Below are positions 1 to 6,059 of a stretch of 9,325 bases of DNA, piece by piece. Under the pieces are notes generated by a model, which worked only from the letters and a program-made list of their open reading frames with translations, searched no databases and was not told where the DNA came from. The DNA lies in assembly GCA_038230695.1 (NCBI GenBank), contig JBBRMT010000187.1, positions 1 through 9,325 on the forward strand, written 5' to 3'. Made by a program: the position numbers and the translations under genes. This DNA is from QHBQ01 sp038230695 (lineage in GTDB: Bacteria > Chloroflexota > Chloroflexia > QHBQ01). Positions within the stretch are counted from its first letter, which is position 1, and the number at the start of each line of letters is the position of its first letter.

Positions 1-1
1 C

Positions 2-136
2 GATGCCTTTGGCGGGCGCGACCACACCACCGTGATGCACTCCTGCGAGAAGATCGAGCAGGCCATCGAATCCGACAGCACGCTGCGCCAGGACGTACTC
101 AGCCTGCGCCAGATGCTCTACAACGATACCAAATAA
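2..136 (+). CDS. dnaA: Chromosomal replication initiator DnaA, C-terminal end (partial)
   Basis: The last 44 codons of DnaA, cut by the left edge of the window and ending in TAA. The visible part is the end of DNA-binding domain IV. It carries the DnaA signature FGGRDHTTVMHSCEKIE, the helix-turn-helix segment whose Arg, Asp, His and Thr residues contact the 9-bp DnaA box. The closing helix ends LRQMLYNDTK, a normal C-terminus for the family. DnaA binds DnaA boxes at the origin, assembles as an ATP-bound filament, opens the adjacent AT-rich DNA and helps load the helicase. The next 590 bp hold a cluster of DnaA boxes and an AT-rich run, which fits dnaA lying beside its own origin. The identification is firm from the signature alone; the ATPase domain lies outside the window. 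Confidence 0.96.
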   Translation, partial: DAFGGRDHTTVMHSCEKIEQAIESDSTLRQDVLSLRQMLYNDTK

Positions 137-194
137 GCCAGGGGTTGGGCCAACCTTTCATGATGGGACACAGGGCTATAGCGGAGAGGGCAGG

Positions 195-225
195 GGAGCA
201 AGGTTAACAGCCTTGCTCCTTCTGT
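195..225 (+). terminator. Rho-independent terminator of dnaA
   Basis: A perfect 9-bp stem, GGAGCAAGG (195-203) and CCTTGCTCC (211-219), encloses a 7-nt loop and is followed by a short T-rich stretch (TTCTGT). It sits 59 bp after the dnaA stop. A smaller palindrome, GGTTGGGCCAACC at 143-155 followed by TTT, lies even closer to the stop and may help. Confidence 0.7.
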
Positions 226-270
226 ATACTGCATCGCGTTCGCCTTAGCAGGGAAGATGGACGACAAAAC

Positions 271-318
271 CCCCTCGCCCCTGACAGGTCGAGGGGTGGG
301 GAGAGGGGAGTCGGGGGA
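271..318. repeat. C/G-rich inverted repeat with G-tracts
   Basis: CCCCTCG (271-277) and CGAGGGG (290-296) can form a 7-bp stem over a 12-nt loop. A purine-rich run of G-tracts (GGGG at 293-296, 298-301, 304-307 and GGGGG at 313-317) follows. It lies between the dnaA terminator and the DnaA-box cluster. It could be a dispersed repeat, a second terminator or a structured flank of the origin. The sequence alone does not decide. Confidence 0.35.
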
Positions 319-324
319 GAAAAT

Positions 325-333
325 TGTGGATAA
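325..333 (-). promoter_or_regulatory. DnaA box 1 (perfect TTATCCACA)
   Basis: The plus strand reads TGTGGATAA, the exact reverse complement of the consensus DnaA box. It is the first of three boxes in 50 bp, all in the same orientation. Confidence 0.8.
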
Positions 334-345
334 GTGGTGGTATTG

Positions 346-354
346 TGTGGAAAA
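346..354 (-). promoter_or_regulatory. DnaA box 2 (TTTTCCACA)
   Basis: The plus strand reads TGTGGAAAA. Its complement TTTTCCACA fits the relaxed consensus TTWTNCACA. It lies between two perfect boxes, with start-to-start spacings of 21 and 20 bp, roughly two helical turns, so the three boxes lie on about the same face of the DNA. Confidence 0.65.
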
Positions 355-357
355 ACT

Positions 358-392
358 GCCTCATTTGTGGATAAACATAAGGCAAATGAGGC
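358..392. repeat. 10-bp perfect inverted repeat around DnaA box 3
   Basis: GCCTCATTTG (358-367) and CAAATGAGGC (383-392) are exact reverse complements separated by 15 bp that contain most of DnaA box 3. Symmetry of this kind often marks a dimeric regulator site or a DNA hairpin. I do not recognise the site. Confidence 0.55.
366..374 (-). promoter_or_regulatory. DnaA box 3 (perfect TTATCCACA)
   Basis: The plus strand reads TGTGGATAA. This box starts inside the left arm of a perfect 10-bp inverted repeat (358-367 and 383-392) and runs into its loop. Confidence 0.8.
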
Positions 393-552
393 TGAGAGCG
401 ATAACTACCAGAATCGGCTTCCACAATCCGCCCACCATAGCGCCGCTGCTGAAGCTGCCTTTGTCCACCGTCCTATTGCGCTGGCACCCGTGCTTTTGAG
501 TACGGAATCAGCGGCTTTCCACATTTCCACCGCCCCTATTACTACGTACTCC

Positions 553-574
553 TAATTATATAATATAATATAAT
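553..574. other. AT-rich DNA-unwinding element candidate
   Basis: Twenty-two consecutive A/T bases with a repeated TAATA pattern, in an otherwise fairly GC-rich region. The run lies between the DnaA-box cluster and two weak boxes, the usual place for duplex opening at an origin. Confidence 0.65.
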
Positions 575-637
575 GATCAGCACGGGGATAACCCAAAAGC
601 GGGTGGTTTGGGGATAACCTTGACGGTAAACAAATGA

Positions 638-666
638 TTGCGTAAGCCAGCAGGGTGTGGTATCAT
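638..666 (+). promoter_or_regulatory. Candidate promoter of the response regulator
   Basis: TTGCGT (638-643), a 17-bp spacer and TATCAT (661-666) resemble a housekeeping sigma promoter with a weak -35 and a good -10. The -10 is preceded by TGTGG, the same pentamer that precedes the TATAAT of the dnaN promoter. Transcription would start near 673, giving a leader of about 50 nt. Confidence 0.4.
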
Positions 667-722
667 CTACCCGTAGGGCAAAGCGTTAGACGAAACGCTG
701 GCTGCAAGGAGAAGGTGGCAAT

Positions 723-1118
723 ATGAGCGATCGCAAACTGGTAATTGTGGTTGATGATGAAACTGATTATACCTACGCGCTGACCAACCTGCTGCGCCGC
801 GAACTGCCCGACTGTGAGTTCATGGATGCACACGATGGCCGCGAGGCGCTGGTCAAGCTGGCGGGCAACGAGGCGGATGTGCTGATCACCGATCTGCGGA
901 TGCCCAATGTGGACGGCATGGAGTTGCTGCGTACCATCCGCCTGTCCAGCCCCAGCACCCGCATTATCGTGATGACCGCCTACGGCTACCCCGGCCTGAT
1001 TGAAGACCTACGCAAACTGGGGGTTTACCACTATATGAGCAAGCCCTTCCAGGATGTAGATGTGACCCAGGTTGTGCTATCCGCGCTGAATAGCAACCCG
1101 CCCCCACCGCTGCGATGA
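723..1118 (+). CDS. Single-domain (CheY-like) response regulator
   Basis: A 131-residue protein that is only a receiver domain. The acidic pocket is Asp11-Asp12, the phosphoacceptor is Asp57 (VLITDLRMP), the switch Thr is Thr85 (IIVMTAYG), the aromatic is Tyr104 and the conserved Lys is Lys107 (SKPF). All catalytic positions of the family are present, so it should accept phosphate from a histidine kinase. No DNA-binding or enzymatic output domain follows; the chain ends in a short proline-rich tail. It must therefore act by protein contact or as a phosphorelay intermediate. The ATG is preceded by AAGGAGAAGGTGG (706-718), a strong purine-rich ribosome site. No kinase is visible in the window. 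Its place between the probable origin and dnaN is unusual and might link signalling to replication, but nothing in the sequence proves that. Confidence 0.93.
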   Translation: MSDRKLVIVVDDETDYTYALTNLLRRELPDCEFMDAHDGREALVKLAGNEADVLITDLRMPNVDGMELLRTIRLSSPSTRIIVMTAYGYPGLIEDLRKLGVYHYMSKPFQDVDVTQVVLSALNSNPPPPLR

Positions 1119-1146
1119 CTGTAGAAGGTAGAAGATGGAAGGTAGT

Positions 1147-1269
1147 ATGAGCAGTAGCAGCTCCACGCTAAATCCCGACGATTCGCAACCGCTGCCACTT
1201 CAAGGCATCAACCAAGAGATAGGGTTAGCGCGGTGGATGGTGCGTACTGCTGGCGAGGATGCTGAATAA
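1147..1269 (+). CDS. Possible small protein, 40 residues
   Basis: An ATG ORF of 40 codons ending in TAA, starting 28 bp after the response-regulator stop. It is preceded by GGAAGG (1137-1142), four bases from the ATG, a workable but slightly close ribosome site. The predicted product begins with a run of five serines and has a Pro/Gln-rich segment. It ends in a possible amphipathic helix (NQEIGLARWMVRTAGEDAE). There is no signal peptide or membrane segment, and I recognise no family. It could form an operon with the regulator. It might instead be chance or the remnant of a longer gene. Only conservation in related genomes would settle this. Confidence 0.35.
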   Translation: MSSSSSTLNPDDSQPLPLQGINQEIGLARWMVRTAGEDAE

Positions 1270-1315
1270 ACACCTCTTATCAGCATAAAGAACATGAGTC
1301 ATCCCCAACATTAAG

Positions 1316-1340
1316 CAAAAAGCCCCCAGCGGGGGTTGGG
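1316..1340 (-). terminator. dnaN: Terminator of dnaN (minus strand)
   Basis: Read on the minus strand, ACCCCCGCTGGGGGCTTTTT forms a short GC stem with a 3-nt loop followed directly by five T residues, a classic rho-independent terminator. It lies about 210 bp beyond the dnaN stop. The matching arm at 1432-1450 gives a hairpin for plus-strand transcripts, but with a weak T tract (CTTAGTGTCTTT). Confidence 0.65.
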
Positions 1341-1452
1341 GGAGAATCTTGACGGGCAAGCAGGCTAAGGGTAAACACGGCAGTTGATGCGTGCTTACGA
1401 CCAACCTGATTGTAGCTCCGAGCTTTCTCCCCAAACCCCCGCTGGGGGCTTA
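1317..1452. repeat. Inverted-repeat element, copy A, between convergent genes
   Basis: Outer arms at 1321-1346 and 1425-1450 match in 25 of 26 positions as an inverted repeat around about 78 bp of unrelated sequence. Each arm is itself a hairpin, CCCCC-AGC-GGGGG. A second copy of the same arms, with a different interior, lies at 5005-5132. Both copies sit between convergent genes, here the response regulator or small ORF and dnaN. The structure resembles REP-doublet or MITE-like elements and probably also ends transcription. No protein is encoded. Confidence 0.75.
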
Positions 1453-1546
1453 GTGTCTTTACTATGGCCCTTGAACTGCGACGATGAGACCTCCGCCCTC
1501 TCACGTTAAGAGGCTCACCGCCCTAATCGCCAATGACCTAAGCTGC

Positions 1547-2692
1547 TTACTTGAAGAGGTTCATCGGCATGATTACGTGCAGGTAGTCGTCGCCACCGAC
1601 GGGACGCACTACGCCGGGGCTGGTGTGGCTCTGCGACTCCAGCGCGACCTGCGGGGTGGTGATGATGTTCAGCACGTCAATAACATACTTGGCGTTGAAG
1701 GCAATCTGGCCGCCCTCGCCCTCGATAATGGTGTCAAGCTGGCTCTGGTTGTCGCCCGCTTCGGCGGCATTGGCGGTAATCGTCAGCGTGCCGGGGGTGA
1801 GGCCGTCGGTGCTGCCCGGCTCCATCTTCAGCTTGACGATGTTCATGCTATCGCGGGCGAAGTAGGAGGCGATCTTCATTGCCTTGAGGATGCTGGCGGT
1901 ATCCACCACCATGCGGCTCGTATATTGCCCTGGGATGATTTGGCCGTAGTTGGGGAAGGGTCCGTCTATCAAGCGCGATACCAGGTCAACGTCGGGGGCG
2001 TGGAATAGGGCCTGGTTGCGGTTCGGGGTGATAGCGATCTCCACCGTGTCCTCGCCGCTGGCAATAATGCGGCTCAACTCGGTCAGGGCGCGGTTCGGCA
2101 CAATGATGGGGGCTTGCTCGGCGGCGCTGCTGTTGGTCACATCCACCTTGCGCTCGGCCAGGCGGAAGCCGTCGGTGCCTGCCATAATCACCTGTTCACG
2201 CTCGAACTTGATCAGCACGCCGGTCAGCACCGGGCGGCTGTCGTCGCTGGCGGCGGCAAAGGCGACCTGGGCAATTGCCGATTGCAGCGCCTCAGCGGCG
2301 ATGCGGGCGGCCACCGGCTGGTTGCTGAAGGTGGGAACAACCGGGAACTCGGAGGCATCTATACCCTTGATGTGCGCCTCGTAGCGGCCACAGTCGAGGT
2401 TGAGGATATGGCGCTGCTCGTCGAGGGTCATCTCAATCTTGTCGGCGGGCAGGTCGGCAACGAAATCGGTGAGCAGCTTGGCGGGAACGGTAATCGCCCC
2501 TTCCTCCTCCACCTGGCAGTCAATCCAGTGGGTGATGCCCACCTCAAGGTTGGTGGCAACCAGCTTCAGCCGCCCCTTGTCGGTTTCCAGCAGGATATTG
2601 TTAAGCACCGGCATGGTGGTCTTGCTCGCCACCGCCTTGCCGACGATGGTCAGCCCGTGGTGCAGGTTCTCTTGCAAGCAGGTAATCTTCAC
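1547..2692 (-). CDS. dnaN: DNA polymerase III sliding clamp, beta subunit
   Basis: A 381-residue protein, normal for the bacterial beta clamp, which forms a homodimeric ring around DNA and tethers the replicative polymerase and repair factors. The N-terminus (VKITCLQENLHHGL...PVLNNILLET), the central PNRALTELSRI segment and the C-terminal DYLHVIMPMNLFK are characteristic of domains 1, 2 and 3. The chosen start is GTG at 2692-2690: GAGGAG lies six to seven bases upstream and family proteins begin with this KxxCLQENL-type sequence. An ATG eight codons further out (2716) is in frame, but it places that ribosome site inside the gene and adds residues untypical of the family. The gene points toward dnaA, opposite to the common dnaA-dnaN operon. 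Its promoter carries a DnaA box. Confidence 0.95.
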   Translation of the reverse strand: MKITCLQENLHHGLTIVGKAVASKTTMPVLNNILLETDKGRLKLVATNLEVGITHWIDCQVEEEGAITVPAKLLTDFVADLPADKIEMTLDEQRHILNLDCGRYEAHIKGIDASEFPVVPTFSNQPVAARIAAEALQSAIAQVAFAAASDDSRPVLTGVLIKFEREQVIMAGTDGFRLAERKVDVTNSSAAEQAPIIVPNRALTELSRIIASGEDTVEIAITPNRNQALFHAPDVDLVSRLIDGPFPNYGQIIPGQYTSRMVVDTASILKAMKIASYFARDSMNIVKLKMEPGSTDGLTPGTLTITANAAEAGDNQSQLDTIIEGEGGQIAFNAKYVIDVLNIITTPQVALESQSHTSPGVVRPVGGDDYLHVIMPMNLFK

Positions 2693-2774
2693 AGCCTTCT
2701 CCTCGACTAGCTTCAATCAGCTTCAAATGTGTATAGGTAACATATCGCACATATGGGATTTATCTAACAGGGCT

Positions 2775-2803
2775 ATTATACCACAGCCGAATCCGCAAAA
2801 CAA
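2775..2803 (-). promoter_or_regulatory. dnaN: dnaN promoter
   Basis: On the minus strand: TTGTTT (2803-2798), an exact 17-bp spacer, and a perfect TATAAT (2780-2775). Transcription should start near 2768, giving a leader of about 75 nt before the GTG start. A perfect DnaA box lies five bases upstream of the -35. Confidence 0.75.
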
Positions 2804-2808
2804 GGGGG

Positions 2809-2817
2809 TTATCCACA
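2809..2817 (+). promoter_or_regulatory. DnaA box upstream of the dnaN promoter
   Basis: The plus strand reads TTATCCACA, a perfect consensus box, ending the run GGGGGTTATCCACA. It abuts the -35 of the dnaN promoter, where bound DnaA could activate or block RNA polymerase. It could also be an outlying box of the origin, about 2.4 kb from the main cluster. Confidence 0.7.
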
Positions 2818-2911
2818 TATTTTGGTTATAGATAAGATATGAGTGAGAGTGCTGACAAAGCTACCAACAACCTGAGCTTGCAATATGCTCTGCAGAAATT
2901 ATAAGTGGGGG

Positions 2912-2938
2912 TTGACATCCCGATAGAATGACTATAAA
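2912..2938 (+). promoter_or_regulatory. Candidate promoter of the first propeller-SLH gene
   Basis: A perfect TTGACA (2912-2917) is followed 15 bp later by TATAAA (2933-2938). The spacer is shorter than the ideal 17; a 17-bp reading uses the poorer TAAACT. Transcription would start near 2945 and leave a leader of about 95 nt before the ribosome site AAGGAG (3031-3036). The rest of the 2818-3040 gap shows no gene. Confidence 0.5.
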
Positions 2939-3040
2939 CTATGAGAGGGTGTTAAACTGCAGGCGAAGATAAAAGTAGAAGATAGCCTAACAATGGCACT
3001 CATTTTCCGCGCCTATACGCGAAAGATGCAAAGGAGATAG

Positions 3041-4936
3041 ATGATGCGAGTATCAACAAGAGTGTTTCTCACCGCGATCGTTGCCCTGCTGCTGTTCAGC
3101 GGTAAGGCTTCAACTCCCAGCCAGGCGAGTAGCAATGTGAAGCCGCAAGCAACGCCTGCTGCTTGATGGAGTGTCGTCTCCAGCCCCAATCCGGGTGTGG
3201 GCAACAACGATTTGTATGGCGTAGACGCAATATCGCAAAGTGATATCTGGGCGGTTGGTTCTTATGATGTCGCCAACAGCACTAACACGCTGAGCGAACA
3301 CTGGAATGGCACGAGCTGGAGCGTCGTACCAAGCCCTAACTCTGGGACACAATTCAACGAGCTAAAAGCAGTAACTGCCTTCTCGACAAGCGATATCTGG
3401 GCGGTTGGTGATTCCCTATCGGGTAGCTTCCACCAGTCGCTGGTGGAGCACTGGAACGGCACGAGCTGGCAGGTCGTACCAAGCCCTAACCCTGGCACCG
3501 GCAACAACCTGCTGTTTGGAGTTGCTGCCATATCAACAAACAATGTCTGGTCGGTTGGTAAATATTACAGTGGCAGCGTCGGCTATTCGCTAGTGGAGCA
3601 TTGGAATGGCACAAGTTGGAGCGTTGTTGCCAGCCCCAATCCTGGCACAACCGACAACGAGCTAGATGGTGTAACTACTCTATCGTCAAGTAATGTCTGG
3701 GCGGTCGGCTACTTTAACAGCGGTGTCGCTGGCACCGACGACCAGGCGCTGACCGAACATTGGAATGGCACGAGCTGGAGCGTCATTCCCAGCCCCAATG
3801 TCGCCACACTTGATTATGTACGCGGAGTAACCGCTGTATCGTCAAGCGATATATGGGCGGTTGGAGCCTATGCCAACAGCGGCAGCGGCTTCCAATCGCT
3901 GGTCGAACACTGGAACGGTACCAGTTGGAGCGCGGTCTCCAGCCCCAACCCTGGCACATCCGATACCGAACCAATTGGCGTAGACGCGATATCGTCAAGC
4001 GATGTCTGGACGGTTGGTGGCTATAACAGCGGTACTGTCAACGGATCGCTGACCGAACACTGGGACGGTACAAGTTGGAGCGTCGTTTCCAGCCCCAGCC
4101 CAGGGGCAGGCGGCAATCACCTATACGGAGTAACCGCCGTATCGTCAAACGATGTCTGGGCCGTTGGTATATATTCCAACCAGGGCATCAATAGCACGCT
4201 AGTGGAACACTATAGCATGGCGGGGTGCAATACTCTCACCCCAACCCCAGCAATCACCAACACCCCAGCAGCGACTAGTACATCACTACCGACATCGACC
4301 GCGACCGACACCCCTGCGCCGCCTAATACACCTGGGCCAACCGCCACCCCGCAACCAACGGTTTGCCCCAACCCTTTCGTGGACATCTACACCAACATTT
4401 TCTTCCATGCGATCAACGCACTTTACTGTCGCGGCGATGTCAACGGCACCGACAGCACCCACTACTCGCCAAGCAGCACCAGCACTAGCGCCCAGTTCGC
4501 CAAAGTGGTGGTACTCGGCTTCGGCTTGCCAATGTACACCTCCACTGGCGGACAAGACTTCAGCGATGTGCCACCTATCTACTTCGCCTATGGCTACATC
4601 GAAAGCGGCTACCACGCGGGCATCCTCAACGGTTTTGACACAAGCACTTGCACGGCGTATGGTGTGGCCTTCCCCTGCTACCTGCCGAACCTACCTATTA
4701 CGCGCGGGCAGCTTACCAAGCTAGTCGTCAATGCCGCTGGTTATCCACTCTACACCCCAACCAGCGGACAGACCTTCAGTGATGTGCCGCCGAGCAACGT
4801 CTTCTATGTAAGCATCGAGACCGCGCACAGCAAGGGCGTGATCAACGGCTATCCCGACCACACCTTCCGGCCCAACAGCAATATCCGCCGCGACGAGATG
4901 GCCCAGATCGTCTACAAAGGCGTTATTACACCATGA
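3041..4936 (+). CDS. Secreted seven-repeat beta-propeller protein with SLH anchor, interrupted by in-frame TGA
   Basis: AAGGAG (3031-3036) precedes ATG at 3041 or 3044 and a clear signal peptide (VFLTAIVALLLFSG, then a small-residue cleavage region). TGA follows at codon 42. The same frame then continues open to 4936. After the TGA come WSVVSSPNPG and seven repeats of about 50 residues. Each reads roughly GVTAVSSSDIWAVG, a variable loop, then LVEHWNGTSWSVVPSPNPGT. The last repeat stops at LVEHYS and lacks its WSVV strand, which the segment after the TGA could supply to close a seven-bladed propeller. A Thr/Pro linker (residues about 399-440) leads to three SLH domains (about 442-631) with FSDVPP and a good GYPDHTFRPN...RRDEMAQIV in the third. 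Such domains bind wall polymers. Uninterrupted translation could start only at weak sites such as GTG 3197, giving an unexported 579-residue product. Family inference is firm; the ligand is unknown. Confidence 0.85.
3164..3166 (+). other. In-frame TGA stop between signal peptide and propeller
   Basis: Codon 42 counted from ATG 3041. The next codon is TGG, beginning WSVVSSPNPG, a copy of the repeat motif found six more times downstream in the same frame. Homology therefore resumes immediately after the stop without a frameshift. A single substitution (for example CGA or TGG to TGA), or a base-call error, would explain it. Confidence 0.85.
3167..4225 (+). repeat. Seven tandem propeller repeats of about 150 bp
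   Basis: Direct repeats inside the gene, recognisable in DNA by GAACACTGGAATGGCACGAG-like and GATATCTGGGCGGTTGG-like segments. Period is about 150-156 bp. The units differ at many synonymous sites, so the array is not a very recent expansion. They translate to the HWNGTSWSVV / SSSDxWAVG blades. Confidence 0.85.
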
Positions 4937-4973
4937 GCCAGTACTGAGTGCTGAGTTAGCAGCGCCGCTGAGG

Positions 4974-5134
4974 TGCAAAAAGCCCCCAGCGCAATACTGC
5001 AAAAAGCCCCCAGCGGGGGTTTGGGGGAGAATCTCGCCCAGTGATAATGCCGAAGTAAGTAGGATTGTATCTTGCGTGCCTACTTCGGCATCATTGCGCT
5101 TCAAGATTCTCCCCCAACCCCCGCTGGGGGCTTA
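4974..5134. repeat. Inverted-repeat element, copy B, between convergent genes
   Basis: Arms at 5005-5034 and 5104-5132 are inverted repeats differing by one base (an extra T on the left). They are the same arms as copy A at 1321-1450. The interior is different and contains a second inverted repeat, ATGCCGAAGTA (5047-5057) and TACTTCGGCAT (5081-5091). The left end is partly duplicated: TGCAAAAAGCCCCCAGCG occurs at 4974-4991 and again at 4998-5015. The element fills the gap between the convergent propeller-SLH and adenosyltransferase genes. Confidence 0.8.
5000..5022 (-). terminator. Terminator of the cobalamin adenosyltransferase gene (minus strand)
   Basis: On the minus strand ACCCCCGCTGGGGGCTTTTT again gives a CCCCC/GGGGG hairpin with a five-T tail, identical to the one after dnaN. 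The opposite arm (5117-5133) forms the same hairpin for plus-strand transcripts, but its tail is only CTTAGTT. Confidence 0.6.
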
Positions 5135-5175
5135 GTTGATCAAGCTTTGGCACGACTCACGTTAGTTCTTCACCT

Positions 5176-5745
5176 TTAATCCTTTTCTTTAGTCTCGGTT
5201 GGAGCCGCCGCGATCGCGAACCCATGATGCTCGACCACTGCTTCCTCGTAGCGGGCAAGCACGAAGATGAGCGAGGAGAGCCGATTGAGGTAGGCGAGCA
5301 GGTGTTCGTTGTCGAGCAATCCCTCGTGGGCGAGGCGCACTGCGCTGCGTTCGGCGCGGCGCACCACGGTGCGGGCCAGGTCGAGGTGGGCGCTGGCAAG
5401 CGTCTCGCCGGGGATGATGAACTTGTTGGGCAGCTTGACCTCCTCTTGGAGCTTGTCAATCAGCGCCTCCACCGCATCCACCTGCGCGGCGGTCACTTTG
5501 TATTTGGGGTCAAGCTCCTCACCGGGCATTGCTACCTCAGCCATCAGGGTGTAAAGCTGCTGCTGCGCGGCGTAGACCGCCTCGCGCACCGCCTGCGACT
5601 GGCTGGCTGCCCGTGCCACCCCCAGTGCGGAACTGGCCTCATCCAAATCGCCCAGCGCCTCGATGCGTAGATTGTACTTCGGCACCCGCTCCTTACCGCC
5701 CAGCAGTCCGGTGTAGCCTGCATCTCCCTTGCCTGAGAACTTCAT
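5176..5745 (-). CDS. PduO-type cob(I)alamin adenosyltransferase
   Basis: A 189-residue cytosolic protein, the normal size for this trimeric family, which transfers the adenosyl group of ATP to cob(I)alamin to make coenzyme B12. The N-terminal nucleotide-binding motif is SGKGDAGYTGLLGGKERVPK (residues 4-23), followed by RIEALGDLDEASSALGVA. The second signature RTVVRRAERSAVRLA holds the Arg/Glu cluster of the active site, and LLAYLNRLSSLIFVLAR holds the conserved Asn and terminal helix. The usual Thr at the start of the motif is Ser4, a mild change. The start is ATG 5745-5743 because GGAAAGGAG ends six bases upstream. A TTG eight codons earlier would place that ribosome site inside the gene. 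The gene stands alone; no B12 transport or B12-dependent enzyme is in the window. The symbol could be pduO, cobO or mmaB-like. Confidence 0.92.
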   Translation of the reverse strand: MKFSGKGDAGYTGLLGGKERVPKYNLRIEALGDLDEASSALGVARAASQSQAVREAVYAAQQQLYTLMAEVAMPGEELDPKYKVTAAQVDAVEALIDKLQEEVKLPNKFIIPGETLASAHLDLARTVVRRAERSAVRLAHEGLLDNEHLLAYLNRLSSLIFVLARYEEAVVEHHGFAIAAAPTETKEKD

Positions 5746-5807
5746 TGCTAGCTCCTTTCCTTTGTTCAAACATCCGCCAACGGATTAGTTTCAACGGTAT
5801 CAGTCAC

Positions 5808-5836
5808 AGCATAAGCGTGAGACTGGAGTCAGGCAA
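5808..5836 (-). promoter_or_regulatory. Candidate promoter of the adenosyltransferase gene
   Basis: On the minus strand TTGCCT (5836-5831), a 17-bp spacer and TATGCT (5813-5808). Both hexamers match the consensus in four of six positions. The -35 lies immediately beside the 40-bp inverted repeat (left arm 5839-5878). I found no cobalamin riboswitch in the leader. Confidence 0.35.
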
Positions 5837-5838
5837 GG

Positions 5839-6059
5839 CCAGCCAGCGGATTTGGAACAGCGGATGAAGCGGATTTGGAGCTAATCACCACCCCACCGTA
5901 AACCAGGCTTGAACCTTAGCATGATGCAGCGGGCTGGGTTGCTAGCGTCTGAGATTATCGTTGGGCGGCAAGGCGTGCGTAATGCCCCCTACGGAACTAC
6001 CTTGCCACTTCACCCAAGCCCAAATCCGCTTCATCCGCTGTTCCAAATCCGCTGGCTGG
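5839..6059. repeat. Perfect 40-bp inverted repeat with 141-bp centre
   Basis: Positions 5839-5878 and 6020-6059 are exact reverse complements over 40 bp. Each arm contains three copies of AGCGGAT. The centre holds a smaller stem, GGCAAGG (5967-5973) with CCTTGCC (6000-6006). Further ATCCGCT copies lie outside the right arm, at about 6102-6143. No ORF in the element looks like a real gene. It may be a non-autonomous mobile element, a structured RNA or a recombined repeat. Together with the next entries it accounts for the 465-bp gap between the adenosyltransferase and the next gene. Confidence 0.85.

Larger units (their letters stand above)
320..620. other. oriC: Probable chromosomal replication origin (oriC)
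   Basis: The 586-bp gap between dnaA and the next gene holds the parts expected of a bacterial origin. Two perfect DnaA boxes (TTATCCACA on the minus strand) lie at 325-333 and 366-374. A TTTTCCACA variant is at 346-354. Weaker matches are at 515-523 (CTTTCCACA), 583-591 and 609-617 (TTATCCCCA on the minus strand). A pure A/T run at 553-574, made of repeated TAATA, suits a DNA-unwinding element. Position next to dnaA is a known site for origins. The layout of a strong box cluster, about 180 bp, the AT-rich run and then weaker boxes suggests the melting site is on the right. Function is inferred; GC skew over the whole chromosome would test it. Confidence 0.75.

Noticed and set aside
257..555. 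Two short plus-strand ORFs across the probable origin
   Set aside because: They run through DnaA boxes and an inverted repeat, have no ribosome site, and their products are not protein-like.
1484..2710. Two long plus-strand ORFs (1484-2008 and 2114-2710) opposite dnaN
   Set aside because: They are antisense shadows of the dnaN coding frame, with low-complexity Gly/Val/His-rich translations and no ribosome site or recognisable domain.
3164..3166. UGA read as Trp or selenocysteine as a general recoding
   Set aside because: TGA ends the response regulator and this same gene at 4934-4936, and every conserved Trp in the repeats is TGG. No selenocysteine insertion hairpin or family Cys position supports it. 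Local readthrough remains open.
5224..5670. 148-codon plus-strand ORF opposite the adenosyltransferase gene
   Set aside because: The minus strand encodes a clear PduO-type enzyme over the whole interval; the plus-strand product matches nothing I know.
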